Notes: generated by a model not told the origin, from the letters alone. Counted from the stretch's first letter, positions 19,925-30,382 are shown. The stretch is DNA of 64,000 nucleotides from Pseudoips prasinana (GCA_951640165.1 OX621247.1:34508001-34572000), one strand, 5' to 3'. A program made the numbers and translations.

Positions 19925-22832
19925 CTTTTAGAATATATCTCCGGTAGTTTCTCGTCATCATAACTTCATCCATAATTGCACAGACAAAACCCTCAGTCTC
20001 AGCAAATAGTTCACCGCATCGTAGCCAAGCCACAGATGCAAGCAGATCCACATCGGGTGCGTGAAGAGCACGATAAAACCTGCCATGTAACTCCTTGCCC
20101 TGCCACACTGCCCTGCGATCATCAGTGCTAAGTACCACAGGTTTACGCCAGTTTCCTTTTGCCATTGACAGCGGGGTTAGGCCTTTATCTACAGCAACCA
20201 CCTCCGCATGCATACCCCCCGTAACAGCGGTGCGGAGAAAGTACTCCCTGAGGCTACACACCTCGCGGTTATGTAGGTTCTTGGCGTTTAAAAAGCCTCG
20301 ACCCCCACACTTCCGCGGGATGTACAGCCTCATCACCGATGAACGAGGATGATGCATGCGGTATGAAGTTAACAGTAGACGGACCGTCCGATCCAGGGTT
20401 TCTAATTCAGCTTGGGTCCACTTGAGTATGCCGAAGGAGTACATCAACACTGGCATAACCCAGCCATTGAAGGCACGCACCTTGTTTCCACCTGTTAAAA
20501 GACTTTTCAGAACTTTTTTAAGGCGGGACAGAAAGCGTTCCCGCAATGACTGTTTTACATCAGTATCATTGATGCCCAATGCCTCCGTCATACCCAAGTA
20601 TCTATAAGTCTCGGTCTCGCAGAGGGACCTAAGGTGAATGGAATCTGAAAGTTGAATTCCTTCAGATTGCATTATGTGCCTATGTTCTACATGCATGACC
20701 GCACACTTGTCAATACCAAACTCCATCCTGATAGAGTTACTAAAATTTTCAGTAACCTTTAGTAAACCTGTCAATTGAGAGTTGGTAGAAGCAAATATTT
20801 TTAGGTCATCCATGTAGAACAAGTGTGATATGATTTGACCTCCTCTGCGCAACCGATAGCCTAATCCTGATTTCTCAAGCAATGTGCTTAAGGGATTCAA
20901 GGCTAGGCAGAACCATAGTGAACTTAAACTATCACCCTGGAATATTCCTCGCTGTACCCTAATTGGTTCGCCGCTACCAAGTACTTGTTGAGACCCTGGA
21001 CAGAGAAGGACTGTTCTCCAGTGCCCCATACATGACATAAGGAAGGCACGTAGAGTTGTATTTATTTTATACAACTCCAGTACCCTCATCAGCCATGCAT
21101 GCGGCACAGAGTCATAGGCCTTTTTATAGTCTATCCAGCTTGTCAACAAATTTCTTCGATTTCGACGAACCTGCTGGTTAATGGTCATATCTATGAGGAG
21201 AAGCTCTTTTGTACCGCGGGCCCCACTGCGACAACCATTTTGCGAGATAGACATTATTGTATTAGATTCTACGTGTCTCGTGATTTTTGATTTTATAATA
21301 GATGTAAGCAATTTATACATTGTAGGGAGACAAGTTATCGGTCTATAGTTTTTGGGATCCACGGTACTACCAGATTTAAAGAGCAAATGGGTTACGCCTA
21401 GTGTCATAAACTCTGGGAGCAATCTTGACTGCAAGGCTTCCTGGAAAAGGGACGCTAAGCGGGCATGTGAGCTACGTAACCATTTAATCCAAAAATTATG
21501 CAGTCCATCTGATCCTGGTGCCTTCCAGTTAGGCATAAGACGGACTGCACTGGTTACGTCTTCTTGGTGTATGTTTATATCATCCATTTCTTTTATTGGT
21601 TCACATGCTCGCTCAACGTCCTGTATCCAGTCACCTTCAGAGTAGGAGACGGGTACTGACCAAATACTGCGCCAAAATGTAGATATCATTTCCGCATCTG
21701 GTGAGCATCCATCTACTGCTTGATGTGATTGCTCCCAGTTTCTGTAGACCCATTTTTCGTTCCTTTGGAACATGTGGTTCTGATTATAACGATCCGAGCG
21801 TTTTTTATACCGTTTAATACGACTTGCCCATGCACAAATCTTTTGCTTCCAGAAATCGATGCGTTCTGTAACATTGGATATGTTATAACCTGGGGCAGAA
21901 ATTTCTGTCCCAAAGAATGCTTGTTTAACAAAACGAATTACTCTTGGGCGTATGTTACCTTCTCTGAAGGAAATGAGTTTACCAACAAGAACCCTAGCGT
22001 GGTCGATACGACGCTCAATTCTGCTCTGCCATGCCGGTACAATGAATCTGGTTTGTGTACCCGAATTATAACTCGGCAGTTTCACGTGGGCTAAACGGCA
22101 AGCAGCAATAGCTCCACAGTACATTAGTGAGTGTGCGTCTTCAAGAGATACACAGTTGTCGAAATATGGGGACAGAATTGAGTCGAGGGCACACACCAGG
22201 GCTTTGTTTTTTTTGTGCATGGGTAACTGAGCTAAGCGTGGTTTTAGATGTATAGGTACGGATCGGTAATCGCGAACCACGTCTTCCAAGGTGCTCCTCA
22301 CAAAATCGTTATACTGAGTACTTACAACAGTAGCCGTGTCATCTATGTCCACATCATTGGTCCTAGGTGTTACGGGACCCGATGTAACATCCTGTGTTTG
22401 CACTGTAGGTAATGTAGCAGACGGTGAGACAGGGGTGACACGGGTACATTGCACTTCCAAACGAATTTGCTCAAGTACGGAGTCATTCAACATTTGTCCA
22501 CGTTGGATAACCCGCACCTGATCCGACAGTCGTTGCGCGGAAACGTTGACGGTTGGTTCAAGAACCTGGAACAAAGCAAGCATTCGTCCACGGTACGCTG
22601 TAAGGTTAGTTCCTACCTCTGTAGCTCCGTAAAAGGCGCGCATGGCATTCTCATTCATTTGCTGAGACCATCTCTTTACCACCGGGAGCAGGGACCCTAT
22701 TCGAGGCCGGTTGCCCCGTTGGTCCCAAGCTGCCTGGCGGCCGGCCTCTCCGACGCCGTGTTGGTGGTAGCGACGACGGTAGAGGGATATATTCGTCGCT
22801 GGAACTCGACGCAACTGCAGGAGCCGCAACAC
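19860..22832 (-). CDS. R4-a reverse transcriptase polyprotein, 990 aa
   Basis: This is the main ORF of a site-selective non-LTR retrotransposon of the R4/Dong clade. RT motifs in order: W-K-A-P-G-S-D-G-L near residue 431, N-Y-R-P-I-T near 496, W-I-D-Y-K-K-A-Y-D-S-V-P near 565, G-I-F-Q-G-D-S-L near 630, and catalytic F-Y-M-D-D-L-K near 672. Thumb-like Y-R-Y-L-G-M follows, then C-R-A-C-H-R-P-G-E-S near 975, the first half of the CCHC knuckle. Clade hallmarks are D-D-L-K in place of the usual A-D-D and the I-D-Y-K-K-A-Y-D box. The frame stops right after R-H-I-V, so the last Cys of the knuckle and the endonuclease are cut off by a frameshift. The true N-terminus probably lies in another frame at 22,911, so the first methionine here is not trustworthy. 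Confidence 0.9.
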   Translation of the reverse strand: MLRLLQLRRVPATNISLYRRRYHQHGVGEAGRQAAWDQRGNRPRIGSLLPVVKRWSQQMNENAMRAFYGATEVGTNLTAYRGRMLALFQVLEPTVNVSAQRLSDQVRVIQRGQMLNDSVLEQIRLEVQCTRVTPVSPSATLPTVQTQDVTSGPVTPRTNDVDIDDTATVVSTQYNDFVRSTLEDVVRDYRSVPIHLKPRLAQLPMHKKNKALVCALDSILSPYFDNCVSLEDAHSLMYCGAIAACRLAHVKLPSYNSGTQTRFIVPAWQSRIERRIDHARVLVGKLISFREGNIRPRVIRFVKQAFFGTEISAPGYNISNVTERIDFWKQKICAWASRIKRYKKRSDRYNQNHMFQRNEKWVYRNWEQSHQAVDGCSPDAEMISTFWRSIWSVPVSYSEGDWIQDVERACEPIKEMDDINIHQEDVTSAVRLMPNWKAPGSDGLHNFWIKWLRSSHARLASLFQEALQSRLLPEFMTLGVTHLLFKSGSTVDPKNYRPITCLPTMYKLLTSIIKSKITRHVESNTIMSISQNGCRSGARGTKELLLIDMTINQQVRRNRRNLLTSWIDYKKAYDSVPHAWLMRVLELYKINTTLRAFLMSCMGHWRTVLLCPGSQQVLGSGEPIRVQRGIFQGDSLSSLWFCLALNPLSTLLEKSGLGYRLRRGGQIISHLFYMDDLKIFASTNSQLTGLLKVTENFSNSIRMEFGIDKCAVMHVEHRHIMQSEGIQLSDSIHLRSLCETETYRYLGMTEALGINDTDVKQSLRERFLSRLKKVLKSLLTGGNKVRAFNGWVMPVLMYSFGILKWTQAELETLDRTVRLLLTSYRMHHPRSSVMRLYIPRKCGGRGFLNAKNLHNREVCSLREYFLRTAVTGGMHAEVVAVDKGLTPLSMAKGNWRKPVVLSTDDRRAVWQGKELHGRFYRALHAPDVDLLASVAWLRCGELFAETEGFVCAIMDEVMMTRNYRRYILKDGTNDVCRACHRPGESLRHIV

Positions 22833-22911
22833 TTGAACCTGAAGGTACCTGCGAGGCGGAGCTTAGCGACGAATCCGGAGGTCTTTTTTGTGCCCGTAGA
22901 CGCGTCAACAT
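22651..22911 (-). CDS. R4-a likely N-terminus with AT-hook
   Basis: This 86-residue frame starts just inside the 5' UTR. It has a Ser/Pro-rich stretch, then R-R-R-R-G-R-P-P-G-S at about residues 53-62, a classic AT-hook core (R-G-R-P) expected to bind AT-rich DNA. It overlaps the start of the 990-residue frame in a different register, so a frameshift probably separates N-terminus and RT. An AT-hook would make sense for an element that targets TAA repeats, but that link is inference. Confidence 0.55.
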   Translation of the reverse strand: MLTRLRAQKRPPDSSLSSASQVPSGSSVAAPAVASSSSDEYIPLPSSLPPTRRRRGRPPGSLGPTGQPASNRVPAPGGKEMVSANE

Positions 22912-23036
22912 TTTAAATGAAAAATTCTTGTTGTCATTTTATGCCAAAATTATTTCTATGTGTTCTCTGGTTTTGTTGGGTCTTCTTATTTTCTTAGTAT
23001 TGCTGTATGGTTTCATTATTATTATTATTATTATTA

Positions 23037-23399
23037 CCAACATATGGAGTTTTCTTACAGTAGTAATGAACTGAGATGTATCTACAGTCTCAAAGGCGTT
23101 CAAATTATTGTAGTTATTGTCTTCGGTTTTATCAGCCCCTCCAATCACGTGTGACATTTACTTTTCGCTCCTAGAAATTTATAACTACAGATAGTTATTT
23201 CTTCAGGGAGGACCCTTCTAAGAATAAACTCAAAGTGTTGCGTGGGAAGCGATCTCACTTTAAAAGGGGACTTCAGTTACATTTGTCAAAGAAAGTAACA
23301 TATTCTTTCGATCCTTAGCCATATAATTTAATGGCCAACTCAGCCCACACGCGCCCACTTCTTTTAAATTATAAGAATATGTGGTTGTCTAGATTTTTT
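23037..23399. other. unassigned DNA
   Basis: No gene recognised in the flank of R4-a. Confidence 0.45.
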
Positions 23400-23690
23400 A
23401 TGGTTCTGGGACTACTACTAAGACCCCGCTGTCTGATTGTCTGTCCGCCTGTCACCAGGTCGTGTCTCATGAACTGTGATAGTTCGATTGAAATTTTCAC
23501 GGATGATGTATTTTTGTTGCTGCTATAACAAACTAATAAAAACAGAATAATATAAATATTTAAAGGAAAAAATCACATTTGTTGTATGGGGCTCCCATAT
23601 TACATATTATATATTTATTGCCGTTTTTATGGGTAATGGTGCGCAACCCTTCGTGTGCGAGTCCGACTCGCACTTGGCCGGTTTTTTATT
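23400..23690 (-). mobile_element. repeat J
   Basis: Contains TGTCTGTCCGCCTGTCACCA, TGATAGTTCGATTGAAATTT and the end GAGTCCGACTCGCACTTGGC then CGGTTTTTT, the reverse of the J start at 7,257. Confidence 0.8.
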
Positions 23691-24007
23691 TATTTAATCA
23701 TATGGGCAGTGTTTACCCTCGGGTCATGTTTACGTGGCCTAATGACTATTATCTTATTACTACAACCAGAACCAACGTACTCGTATTAACGTGCTTTTAA
23801 GGATGAAAACACTAAAAAGTTAAACTTCTTTGGCGACCATCCATCTATACTGAGCGCATGACTATGTTCTTAGTTATCAACATACTAATTAAGTTACAAA
23901 CACCCTAAAGATAGTTAAACTTATTTACGCCTTTAAGATTTTTAGATCTTCATATTTTTTATTAGTATTGGGATGGGTCCTCTCTATCTATCTTTGGTTC
24001 CAAACCC
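23691..24007. other. unassigned DNA
   Basis: No gene; possibly a small H piece near 23,700 (CATATGGGCAGTGTTTACCC). Confidence 0.4.
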
Positions 24008-24256
24008 ATAATAATATCTGGGGACAATGTCACACAGATCATCCTAGCCCCAAACTAAGCAAAGCTTGTACTATGGGTACCAGGCGACGATATACGTACT
24101 TATATAGATAGATAAATACTTAAATACATAGAAAACATCCATGACTCAGAAACAAATATGCATGCTCATCACACAAATATTTGCACTTACCGGGATTCGA
24201 ACCCAGGACCACCAGCTTCGTAGGCAGGATCACTACCAACTAGGCTACGGTGACCG
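24008..24256 (-). mobile_element. SINE-B, full length
   Basis: Reverse complement runs from ACGGTCACCGTAGCCTAGTT through B-box GGGTTCGAATCCC to CATAGTACAAGCTTTGCTTA, the GGGGCTAGGATGATCTGTGT core and the CCCCAGATATTATTATG tail. Confidence 0.9.
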
Positions 24257-24356
24257 TCCATAAGTATAAGGAACATTGGTTGTGTTATTATGTAGATCTC
24301 TGACCTGAATGTAAATAATTTCAAGTGACTAAATCACTGGAAAGTTCCCACTTCAT

Positions 24357-24600
24357 GTCCGCCGAATGACGTCCACTGCTGGACAAATTTCTCCCCAAAT
24401 ATTTTTACAATGTAGATGTGTGCATCATGTGCAGGGATATGTCATAATCCCCACGCTTGGCAGACGGATTGCCGATCGCAATATGGTGGTCATATTACAC
24501 AAAGAGACGCCGCTGTCCGTTTTCTAAGAGATAATTTCTCGGGACGATTTCTACGCCCCCTACGGGATGAGATACGGTGGTGATATTCTTTTCATACAGC
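24357..24600 (+). repeat. interspersed repeat F
   Basis: Second F copy, with GTCCACTGCTGGACAAATTT, GGCAGACGGATTGCCGATCG and ACGGGATGAGATACGGTGGT. Confidence 0.7.
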
Positions 24601-25301
24601 AGTACCCACTTTACATATCAAAAATACATGCAGTCTTTAAAATCTAATTATTCTTAGCCTATGTTAACAGCACTTAACTATCCTCTATCTATACCATAAT
24701 GATGCCTACTAAGAAAACAAGACTGCTGAGAGCGTTTTACTCCCAGAATGGCAATCTCCTGGCAAACATCCAACCGCTTGAAATTTATTTTACAACCTTA
24801 ACTCCGCCATTTTTGGTTTAAAAGTGAGTTCAAAAATTTGTTGAACGTTTTAGGGGAATTTTGACACTATGTTTGACATTGCCAGTGTCAGACTATCGAT
24901 TTAGCAACACATTAATCGAATATATTATGTTTGTTCATTTTGCCTTTTATAGCCTTATTTGTTGCAGCATTTTGTAAATGTTGTTAACTTTAAGAATTTG
25001 GTGAGGCAAGCATAAATAAAGATAAATCCCATAGTTATTAACGCCTGACTAAAGTTCAGTGTTAGAGTTTTTATTTTAATTTTAGATTTATTTTATGTTT
25101 TGCAAATTACAGACTAAATACCAATGGCTATTTCTGCCAGTCAGCCTTTAGGTGGTGTAGAGATATTGATGGTTATTAGTAGGTGCACCAGGGTTAGATA
25201 TTAGAAGAAGATAGGTAATACACATGTACCAGCTGGTGTAGTCATAAAAATATAAACAGGGCATTATTGCGATGATAAAACAAGTGCAGTGGTTGTTTTA
25301 T
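24601..25301. other. unassigned AT-rich DNA
   Basis: No gene or clear repeat recognised. Confidence 0.5.
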
Positions 25302-25436
25302 TACATACCTATGGTTTTACCTACGTTAAACTTTATAAATTGTGCCTTTGTGTTATTCCGGTATATGAGCAATACTACTACATAGTTTCATCAAAATCCG
25401 ATTGGTAGTTTTTGCGTGAAAGAGTTACAAACTTCC
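25302..25436 (-). mobile_element. Hel-N, degenerate
   Basis: Read on the plus strand it shows TTAAACTTTATAAATTGTGC, the ATAGTTTCATCAAAATCCGA block and TTTGCGTGAAAGAGTTACAA, as in the complete copy at 32,126. The ends are lost. Confidence 0.6.
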
Positions 25437-25463
25437 TATAGTATGGAAGTAATCCATACTAAC

Positions 25464-26046
25464 AAAGGAGAAGGAAATGACTCCATACATTCCTGGGCCC
25501 AGGTGTTAACTGAATCAAACTAGCCTTATTTGTGAGAGGATATAATAACAAGCCCTCACTGAAATTTTGGTGAAATTTGGCTATCCAGAGGAATCAAGTT
25601 ATATGAAGTATAGTAAAAGTGAGGTTAAATTATAACATTGTAGTTTTTTACAAAATATTTTTGAATGGCTTCGGTTGTGTTATGGTTTTATGCATGGAGA
25701 ATGTGACATGTCGAAGATCTGGCACGTTTGGATCCCCCGCGCCCCGTGCAGTCACTACAGTCGAAGAAAACCACAAAAACACGCATGTGAATCGATTCCA
25801 CGAAAAACACTTGTCACTCGATTTTTAAACATATTCTGAGATTTTACCGATTTATTCTTAATCGATTGCGAGCAATTCATCATTATTTTATCGATTATTT
25901 CGTTTCATAACTTAAATTAAGTTTTCTCGCTTCCTAGATAGAAACATGATACCATATTTTGTGATTTCCTTTAGAAAAATATAACGGTTTTTTTTATTCA
26001 CATTTCAACTAGTTAACTGCTGGGCCCAGAAGTTTCCTTCTCCTTT
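25464..26046 (+). mobile_element. non-autonomous TIR element P, copy 1
   Basis: Both ends read AAAGGAGAAGGAAA inward. Each is followed by the palindromes TGGGCCCA and GTTAAC (at the left CCTGGGCCCAGGTGTTAACT; at the right, reversed, CTGGGCCCAGCAGTTAACTA). It matches the copy at 45,853 in the opposite orientation but lacks about 110 bp of its centre. No transposase. An AT-rich 3' half carries several TCGATT motifs. Confidence 0.85.
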
Positions 26047-26865
26047 TCGTATTTATAATATTAGTCAATTCGTAATAAATTATACTCTATAAGCAGCCTA
26101 CCGTCAGGCTTTAACACCTGTATTTGAGACTTATTAGTAAATATACAATATTAAATAAATAAACAATGTATATAAAAAATAACAGAGTCGTCCGCCACAC
26201 AGTATTGATTAATTATCTTGCCTCTACTGATTGAATAGTAAGTGCAGATAAACAGTCCATCTACAAGACGATTTAACGAACTTGAAACTGTAACCACCAT
26301 TTATCTTAAATTCAGTGAGTATCAGAATTTGACGAAAGAGATTTTAAATCGACCTTTAAAAGTAATTGATCAAATCAAGTTTTATCACGGTATAAACTCG
26401 AATATCTTGCTCCAGTATTTGTAGAACTATTAAATTCTTTTATACTGATTTATATGTTTTATTTTAACTTTTTCAAAGTGAAAAGTTTAATTTGTTTGAT
26501 CATTTTCGGATTAATTGCAGTTTCAACGATTTATAGAATTGGTATAGGTTTTTTTTTCTTTCAATCTTAAAAGATAAATTAGACGAATTATTTTTGTAGA
26601 ATTAATAGTTTTCAATCCAATTATAGTCAGAAAATGTGATTATTCTTTATTGCCATTAAAGCTTATAATAACTTTCTAAGTCGTTTAGTTTGGGGTCTTA
26701 GATTGATTAGATTGTGGTTTTAAAAAAATAGCAATGGTCATTTATTATTTAACTACTTACGAAAATATGTTTTTTTTAGATATCAGGAAAATAATTATTT
26801 CAAATATTTACAGAACGTACGGATATAAAAATGACTAATAAAATATATTTTTTTATCTTTTTCGC
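26047..26865. other. unassigned, very AT-rich DNA
   Basis: No gene or repeat recognised. Confidence 0.5.
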
Positions 26866-26960
26866 TGGATGCGGATAGCGCAAGACCGGCAATTGTGTAG
26901 ATCTTTGGGGGAGGCCTTTGTCCAGCAGTGGCCGTCTTTCGGCTGATATGATGATGATGA
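26866..26960 (+). mobile_element. RTE-type LINE 3' end (E), short
   Basis: Only the last codons, from CGCTGGATGCGGATAGCGCA on, and the TGATATGATGATGATG tail remain. Confidence 0.8.
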
Positions 26961-27094
26961 ATAAAATCTTGTTATAAATATTTTTGTAACATAATAATAA
27001 AAAGTAACGGTCATGGTGCCATCAGTACAGTTTCCATCCGTTCGTTCCCCCGTCTGTCACAGCAGTATATCTCCGCAACTAATAATTATTATAA

Positions 27095-27198
27095 AACATA
27101 GACGACCGTCGTGACTTTGTTGGTAGTGAACCTGCCTTCTTATCCAAAGGTTGGCGGTTTGATCCTCGCACAAGGTAAATATTTGTGTTCAAGAACAT
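27095..27198 (+). mobile_element. tRNA-headed SINE 5' part, interrupted by SINE-B
   Basis: ACTTTGTTGGTAGTGAACCT resembles an A-box, and GGCGGTTTGATCCTCGCACA carries a decayed B-box (GGTTTGATCCT). It stops where the SINE-B at 27,198 begins. Confidence 0.55.
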
Positions 27199-27448
27199 AA
27201 TAATATCTAGGGACAATGTCACACAGATCATCCTAGCCCCAAACTAAGCAAAGCTTGTACTATGGGTACCAGGCGACGATATACATACTTATATAGATAG
27301 ATAAATACTTAAATACATAGAAAACATCCATGACTCAGAAACAAATATTCATGCTCATCGCACAAATATTTGCACTTACCGGGATTTGAACCCAGGACCA
27401 CCAGCTTCGTAGGCAAGAGCACTACCAACTAGGCTGCGATGACCGTTA
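27198..27448 (-). mobile_element. SINE-B, full length
   Basis: Same landmarks as at 24,008: reversed AACGGTCATCGCAGCCTAGT head, GGGTTCAAATCCC box, core and TAGATATTATTATG tail. It lies downstream of another tRNA-like head. Confidence 0.9.
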
Positions 27449-27544
27449 AGTTTTGTATGTATACCATCTACATGTGTGCCTACAAATTTGCGGTTCAGCT
27501 GTCATACTAGTTTTTTTTTTCTTTAAAAAGATAATGTCCACATT

Positions 27545-27735
27545 AGGGAATTTAATCCCTGTGTCGCGGGTTTAATTCCTGTGTGTTCTTTACAAATATA
27601 TAATAGACGGACACAAATTACATCCAGACTCAGAACAACTATTTATGGGCCCCACAAATAGTTATCCGGTGTGGGAATCGAACCCACGACATGAAGCGGC
27701 GAGGCGACTGTCTAAGCCACTGTGCCACACGAGTA
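27545..27735 (-). mobile_element. SINE-C
   Basis: Reverse strand: CGTGTGGCACAGTGGCTTAG head, GGGTTCGATTCCC box, the TGTCCGTCTATTATATATTT body, and two fused copies of the CCTGTGTCGCGGG end. Confidence 0.85.
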
Positions 27736-28229
27736 ACATTAGCTTACATAATGCTGGAATTCGAGCAAACATGTATTAACCTCGGGTTAGTTGAGTTTCA
27801 TGTTTTAATATAGTTTTAATGAGAACATACAAAGCATCACAGTTATTCACGGTATTTAACTAACGTTTGTCTCTAGTTAACAAAAACACAATAAAGTAAA
27901 AGAGAACAACTCTACATTATTACATTTTTGGTTGAGTTGAATAAACGCCAGCGAAAGACCTTGGGTAATATGTAGAGACAAATTAGAGAGTTGGATGTCC
28001 AATGTTAGTATTGTTAGTTTAACGACTTGAATTGTAGAACTTTCGTGTAATTTCATATATAAAAGTAACACTTAATGTTTTATTGTGGAAATCTAGCAAG
28101 CTATTATGGCTGAGAGTTTCATATATGTTCATACCTACACCAGCTTTTTTAAATAATATTGTGGTTTATATTACACAAATGACCACACCTGGGTTTGCAC
28201 GGGTATATAGAAAGGTAAATTATTTCAAA
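27736..28229. other. unassigned DNA
   Basis: No gene or clear repeat. Confidence 0.5.
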
Positions 28230-28550
28230 CTAGCTGTGCCCCGCGGTTTTACCCGCGTTAAATTTTAAAAGTTATCTCAGCTCCTCCCCTTTATGTTATA
28301 GCGTGATAATATGTAGCCTATATGTTGACCCGTCCTCTTAGTAATATTAACGCAAAATTTGAAGTAAATCCATGCAGTACTTTTTGAGTTTAGCCCGGAC
28401 ATATATACAGACAAACAGACACACAGATAAAAATTCTAAAAACTATATTTTTGGGTTCAATATTGATTGTAGATCACGCCCCAAGTATCCTTTTAAAAAA
28501 ATATTCAATGTACAGTTTCGACTTTCCTACGATTTTATTATATGTAAAGA
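28230..28550 (-). mobile_element. Hel-Q, non-autonomous Helitron-like, 321 bp
   Basis: On the reverse strand it starts TCTTTACATATAATAAAATC and ends GGGGCACAGCTAG, preceded by a GC-rich short palindrome (CGCGGTT-type). It is flanked by A on one side and T on the other with no duplication, as Helitrons are. It carries no Rep/helicase gene. Confidence 0.8.
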
Positions 28551-28587
28551 TTAGTCCTTCATATCAAATATATACTTCCTTTCTGAC

Positions 28588-28798
28588 GGTCACCGTAGCC
28601 TAGTTGGTAGTGCTCCTGCCTACGAAGCTGGTGGTCCTGAGTTCGAATCCCGGTAAGTGCAAATATTTGTGTGATGAGCACGAATATTTGTTTCTGAGTC
28701 ATGGATGTTTTCTATGTATATAAGTATCTATCGATATAAATATGTATATCGTCGCCTGGTGCCCATTGTACAAGCTTTGCTTAGTTTGGGGCTAGGAT
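28588..28798 (+). mobile_element. SINE-B, tail lost
   Basis: Head GACGGTCACCGTAGCCTAGT, box GAGTTCGAATCCC, body, and core up to TTTGGGGCTAGGAT, then joined directly to a T fragment (ACACCCACGCAATAG) at 28,804. Confidence 0.85.
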
Positions 28799-28852
28799 TT
28801 ATGACACCCACGCAATAGTATGGGTTGGCCTATAATTGTAGTAATTATTTCT

Positions 28853-28955
28853 GTACCACCCATCTATGGACTGACCGCGAGCCTAGTTGCTTTACCTTGT
28901 CAATCACTTACGGATCGTTAAAAGCATCTAGCTATGACCGCCTCAATTGAATAAA
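28853..28955 (+). repeat. repeat H fragment
   Basis: CCATCTATGGACTGACCGCG to AAGCATCTAGCTATGACCGC matches the last third of H. Confidence 0.7.
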
Positions 28956-29009
28956 ACAACTGTTTACACGTATAATATTAGACATTTTATACTGTATATG
29001 AACTGTTTT

Positions 29010-29262
29010 TTTTTGGTAAGGCAGGGGGAATGCCTACGCATGCCACCCGCAAAAAGTGTCTACGGGTGGGTATGTCGGACTCGCACCTACTAAACCTAAA
29101 CTGCCGTGGACTTCTCTTGGCACCTAATGGGGGGGGGGGGGGCGGGAACGCGGGTATGCTGCTCCGGTGCCCCCCTTTTGCACCATGTCCCAGATGTTTG
29201 GGACACGTACCCTGGGAGGGCTCTGGATTGCTCTCCCATATTGCCGACTCACATTCGTATTA
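29010..29262 (+). repeat. interspersed repeat I with G-run
   Basis: GCATGCCACCCGCAAAAAGT, the ACTAAACCTAAACTGCCGTG block and GGACACGTACCCTGGGAGGG are present. Twelve or more G lie near 29,129-29,142. Confidence 0.7.
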
Positions 29263-29482
29263 GATAGATATAGATATAGATATTCGTTAGATATAGACTC
29301 GTATATGACCTAACCAAGTAGGCGGTAAACTATAAAAACCTCATGCCAAAACTACCCAAAAAAGTAATAAAAATGAAGGAGGCAAACGTGGTGTGTAAGG
29401 GTTGTTGTAACGAGAAATACGCTGACTCTGCTTTCTCTTTCAGGAACAGCGTGAGTCTAAGTAGTACTTGTGCTTGTACAAT

Positions 29483-29575
29483 AATAATAATATCCTTAGA
29501 CATTATTTACACGGCCATCTGATCCCAAATTAAGCGGAGCTTGTACTATGGAAACCAGATAGCTGTTATACTACA
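29483..29575 (-). mobile_element. SINE-A, 3' part
   Basis: Reverse complement: TATAACAGCTATCTGGTTTC, then core GCTTAATTTGGGATCAGATG and the AAGGATATTATTATT tail. Confidence 0.8.
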
Positions 29576-30007
29576 TATTATTAGGATTAGGTCTTTTAAA
29601 TAAACAGCCGACACTTCCAATAATCACTCTTTTATTTATTTCACTTTACACGTGTTAACCACTTAAAAACTACCACTCGACTGCCTGCCCCACTCAAACG
29701 CATCACCGATCACACCTCCCCTCTACGGTAAAAGTGACGTGTGTCCGGCCAATGCATCCGATTGGGCGAAGTCTCTGATTGGCCCCCGCAAACAGAATCA
29801 AATTAGAATGTAATAATTTGTAAACATTAATTAATTCGTGAAAAAAATATAAATAAATTGATATACAATGTTTGTATTATAATAGTAAGTAAATAATGTA
29901 GATAATTCATTGACATGTTACTTTCATAAACAATATACTTATTTTACTATAAATAAACCTAACAATATACTACATTTCTTTTGTAAAAACATATGTACGT
30001 ATATAGA
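29576..30007. other. unassigned DNA
   Basis: No gene or clear repeat. Confidence 0.5.
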
Positions 30008-30130
30008 TAATCAAATCAAATCAATTAGTTTATTTCAGTAACTTAGTCTATTACAGTATCAAGTGGTTGGAGCCACCTTTTAGAAAATAATCTTGCTTGT
30101 ATTAAGAAGCTCCGCTCTTCTATAACAAGA
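30008..30130 (-). mobile_element. LINE 3' end with (TTTGA)n tail
   Basis: Reverse strand ends AATAAACTAATTGATTTGAT then TTGATTATC, like the tail of the two-ORF LINE at 54,215, although the body differs. Probably a related Jockey/CR1-group family. Confidence 0.5.
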
Positions 30131-30315
30131 TTACATTAAATTAAATTTAACCGCTCATTATATAAAGATATGAAACTAAACTAAAAATAAAAACTTACGG
30201 TAAACTATATAATAAAGAAGGTATACCTATGCTAGTTATTAATTTGTTGAACAATATTTGTTAGTATTTTATAGTACTTAATATATATAACATATAATGT
30301 AATACAGAAATACAT

Positions 30316-30382
30316 ATGTGTGTGTGTGTGTGTGTGTGCGTGTGCGGGGTATGTGTGTGTGTGTGCGTGTGTGTGTGTGTTT
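30316..30382. repeat. imperfect (TG)n microsatellite
   Basis: GT/TG repeats with a few C interruptions over about 65 bp. Confidence 0.95.

Larger units (their letters stand above)
19207..23036 (-). mobile_element. R4/Dong-clade LINE R4-a, nearly full length
   Basis: The element runs on the reverse strand from (TAA)n at 23,014-23,036 to TAA-rich sequence at 19,201-19,228. It has a short 5' UTR (about 22,912-23,013), the long ORF and a 3' UTR of about 140 bp rich in ATTTTAAAATG-type repeats. R4-clade element Dong of silkworm is known to insert into TAA repeats, and both boundaries here fit that. Its host site is the tail of a SINE-D. Confidence 0.85.

Noticed and set aside
19383..22916. Several plus-strand open frames of 60-155 residues
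   Set aside because: They are antisense shadows of the R4-a coding sequence.
22939..23157. 72-residue frame at the 5' side of R4-a
   Set aside because: It is 5' leader plus (TAA)n; its N-D-N-N-Y-N-N stretch is low complexity.
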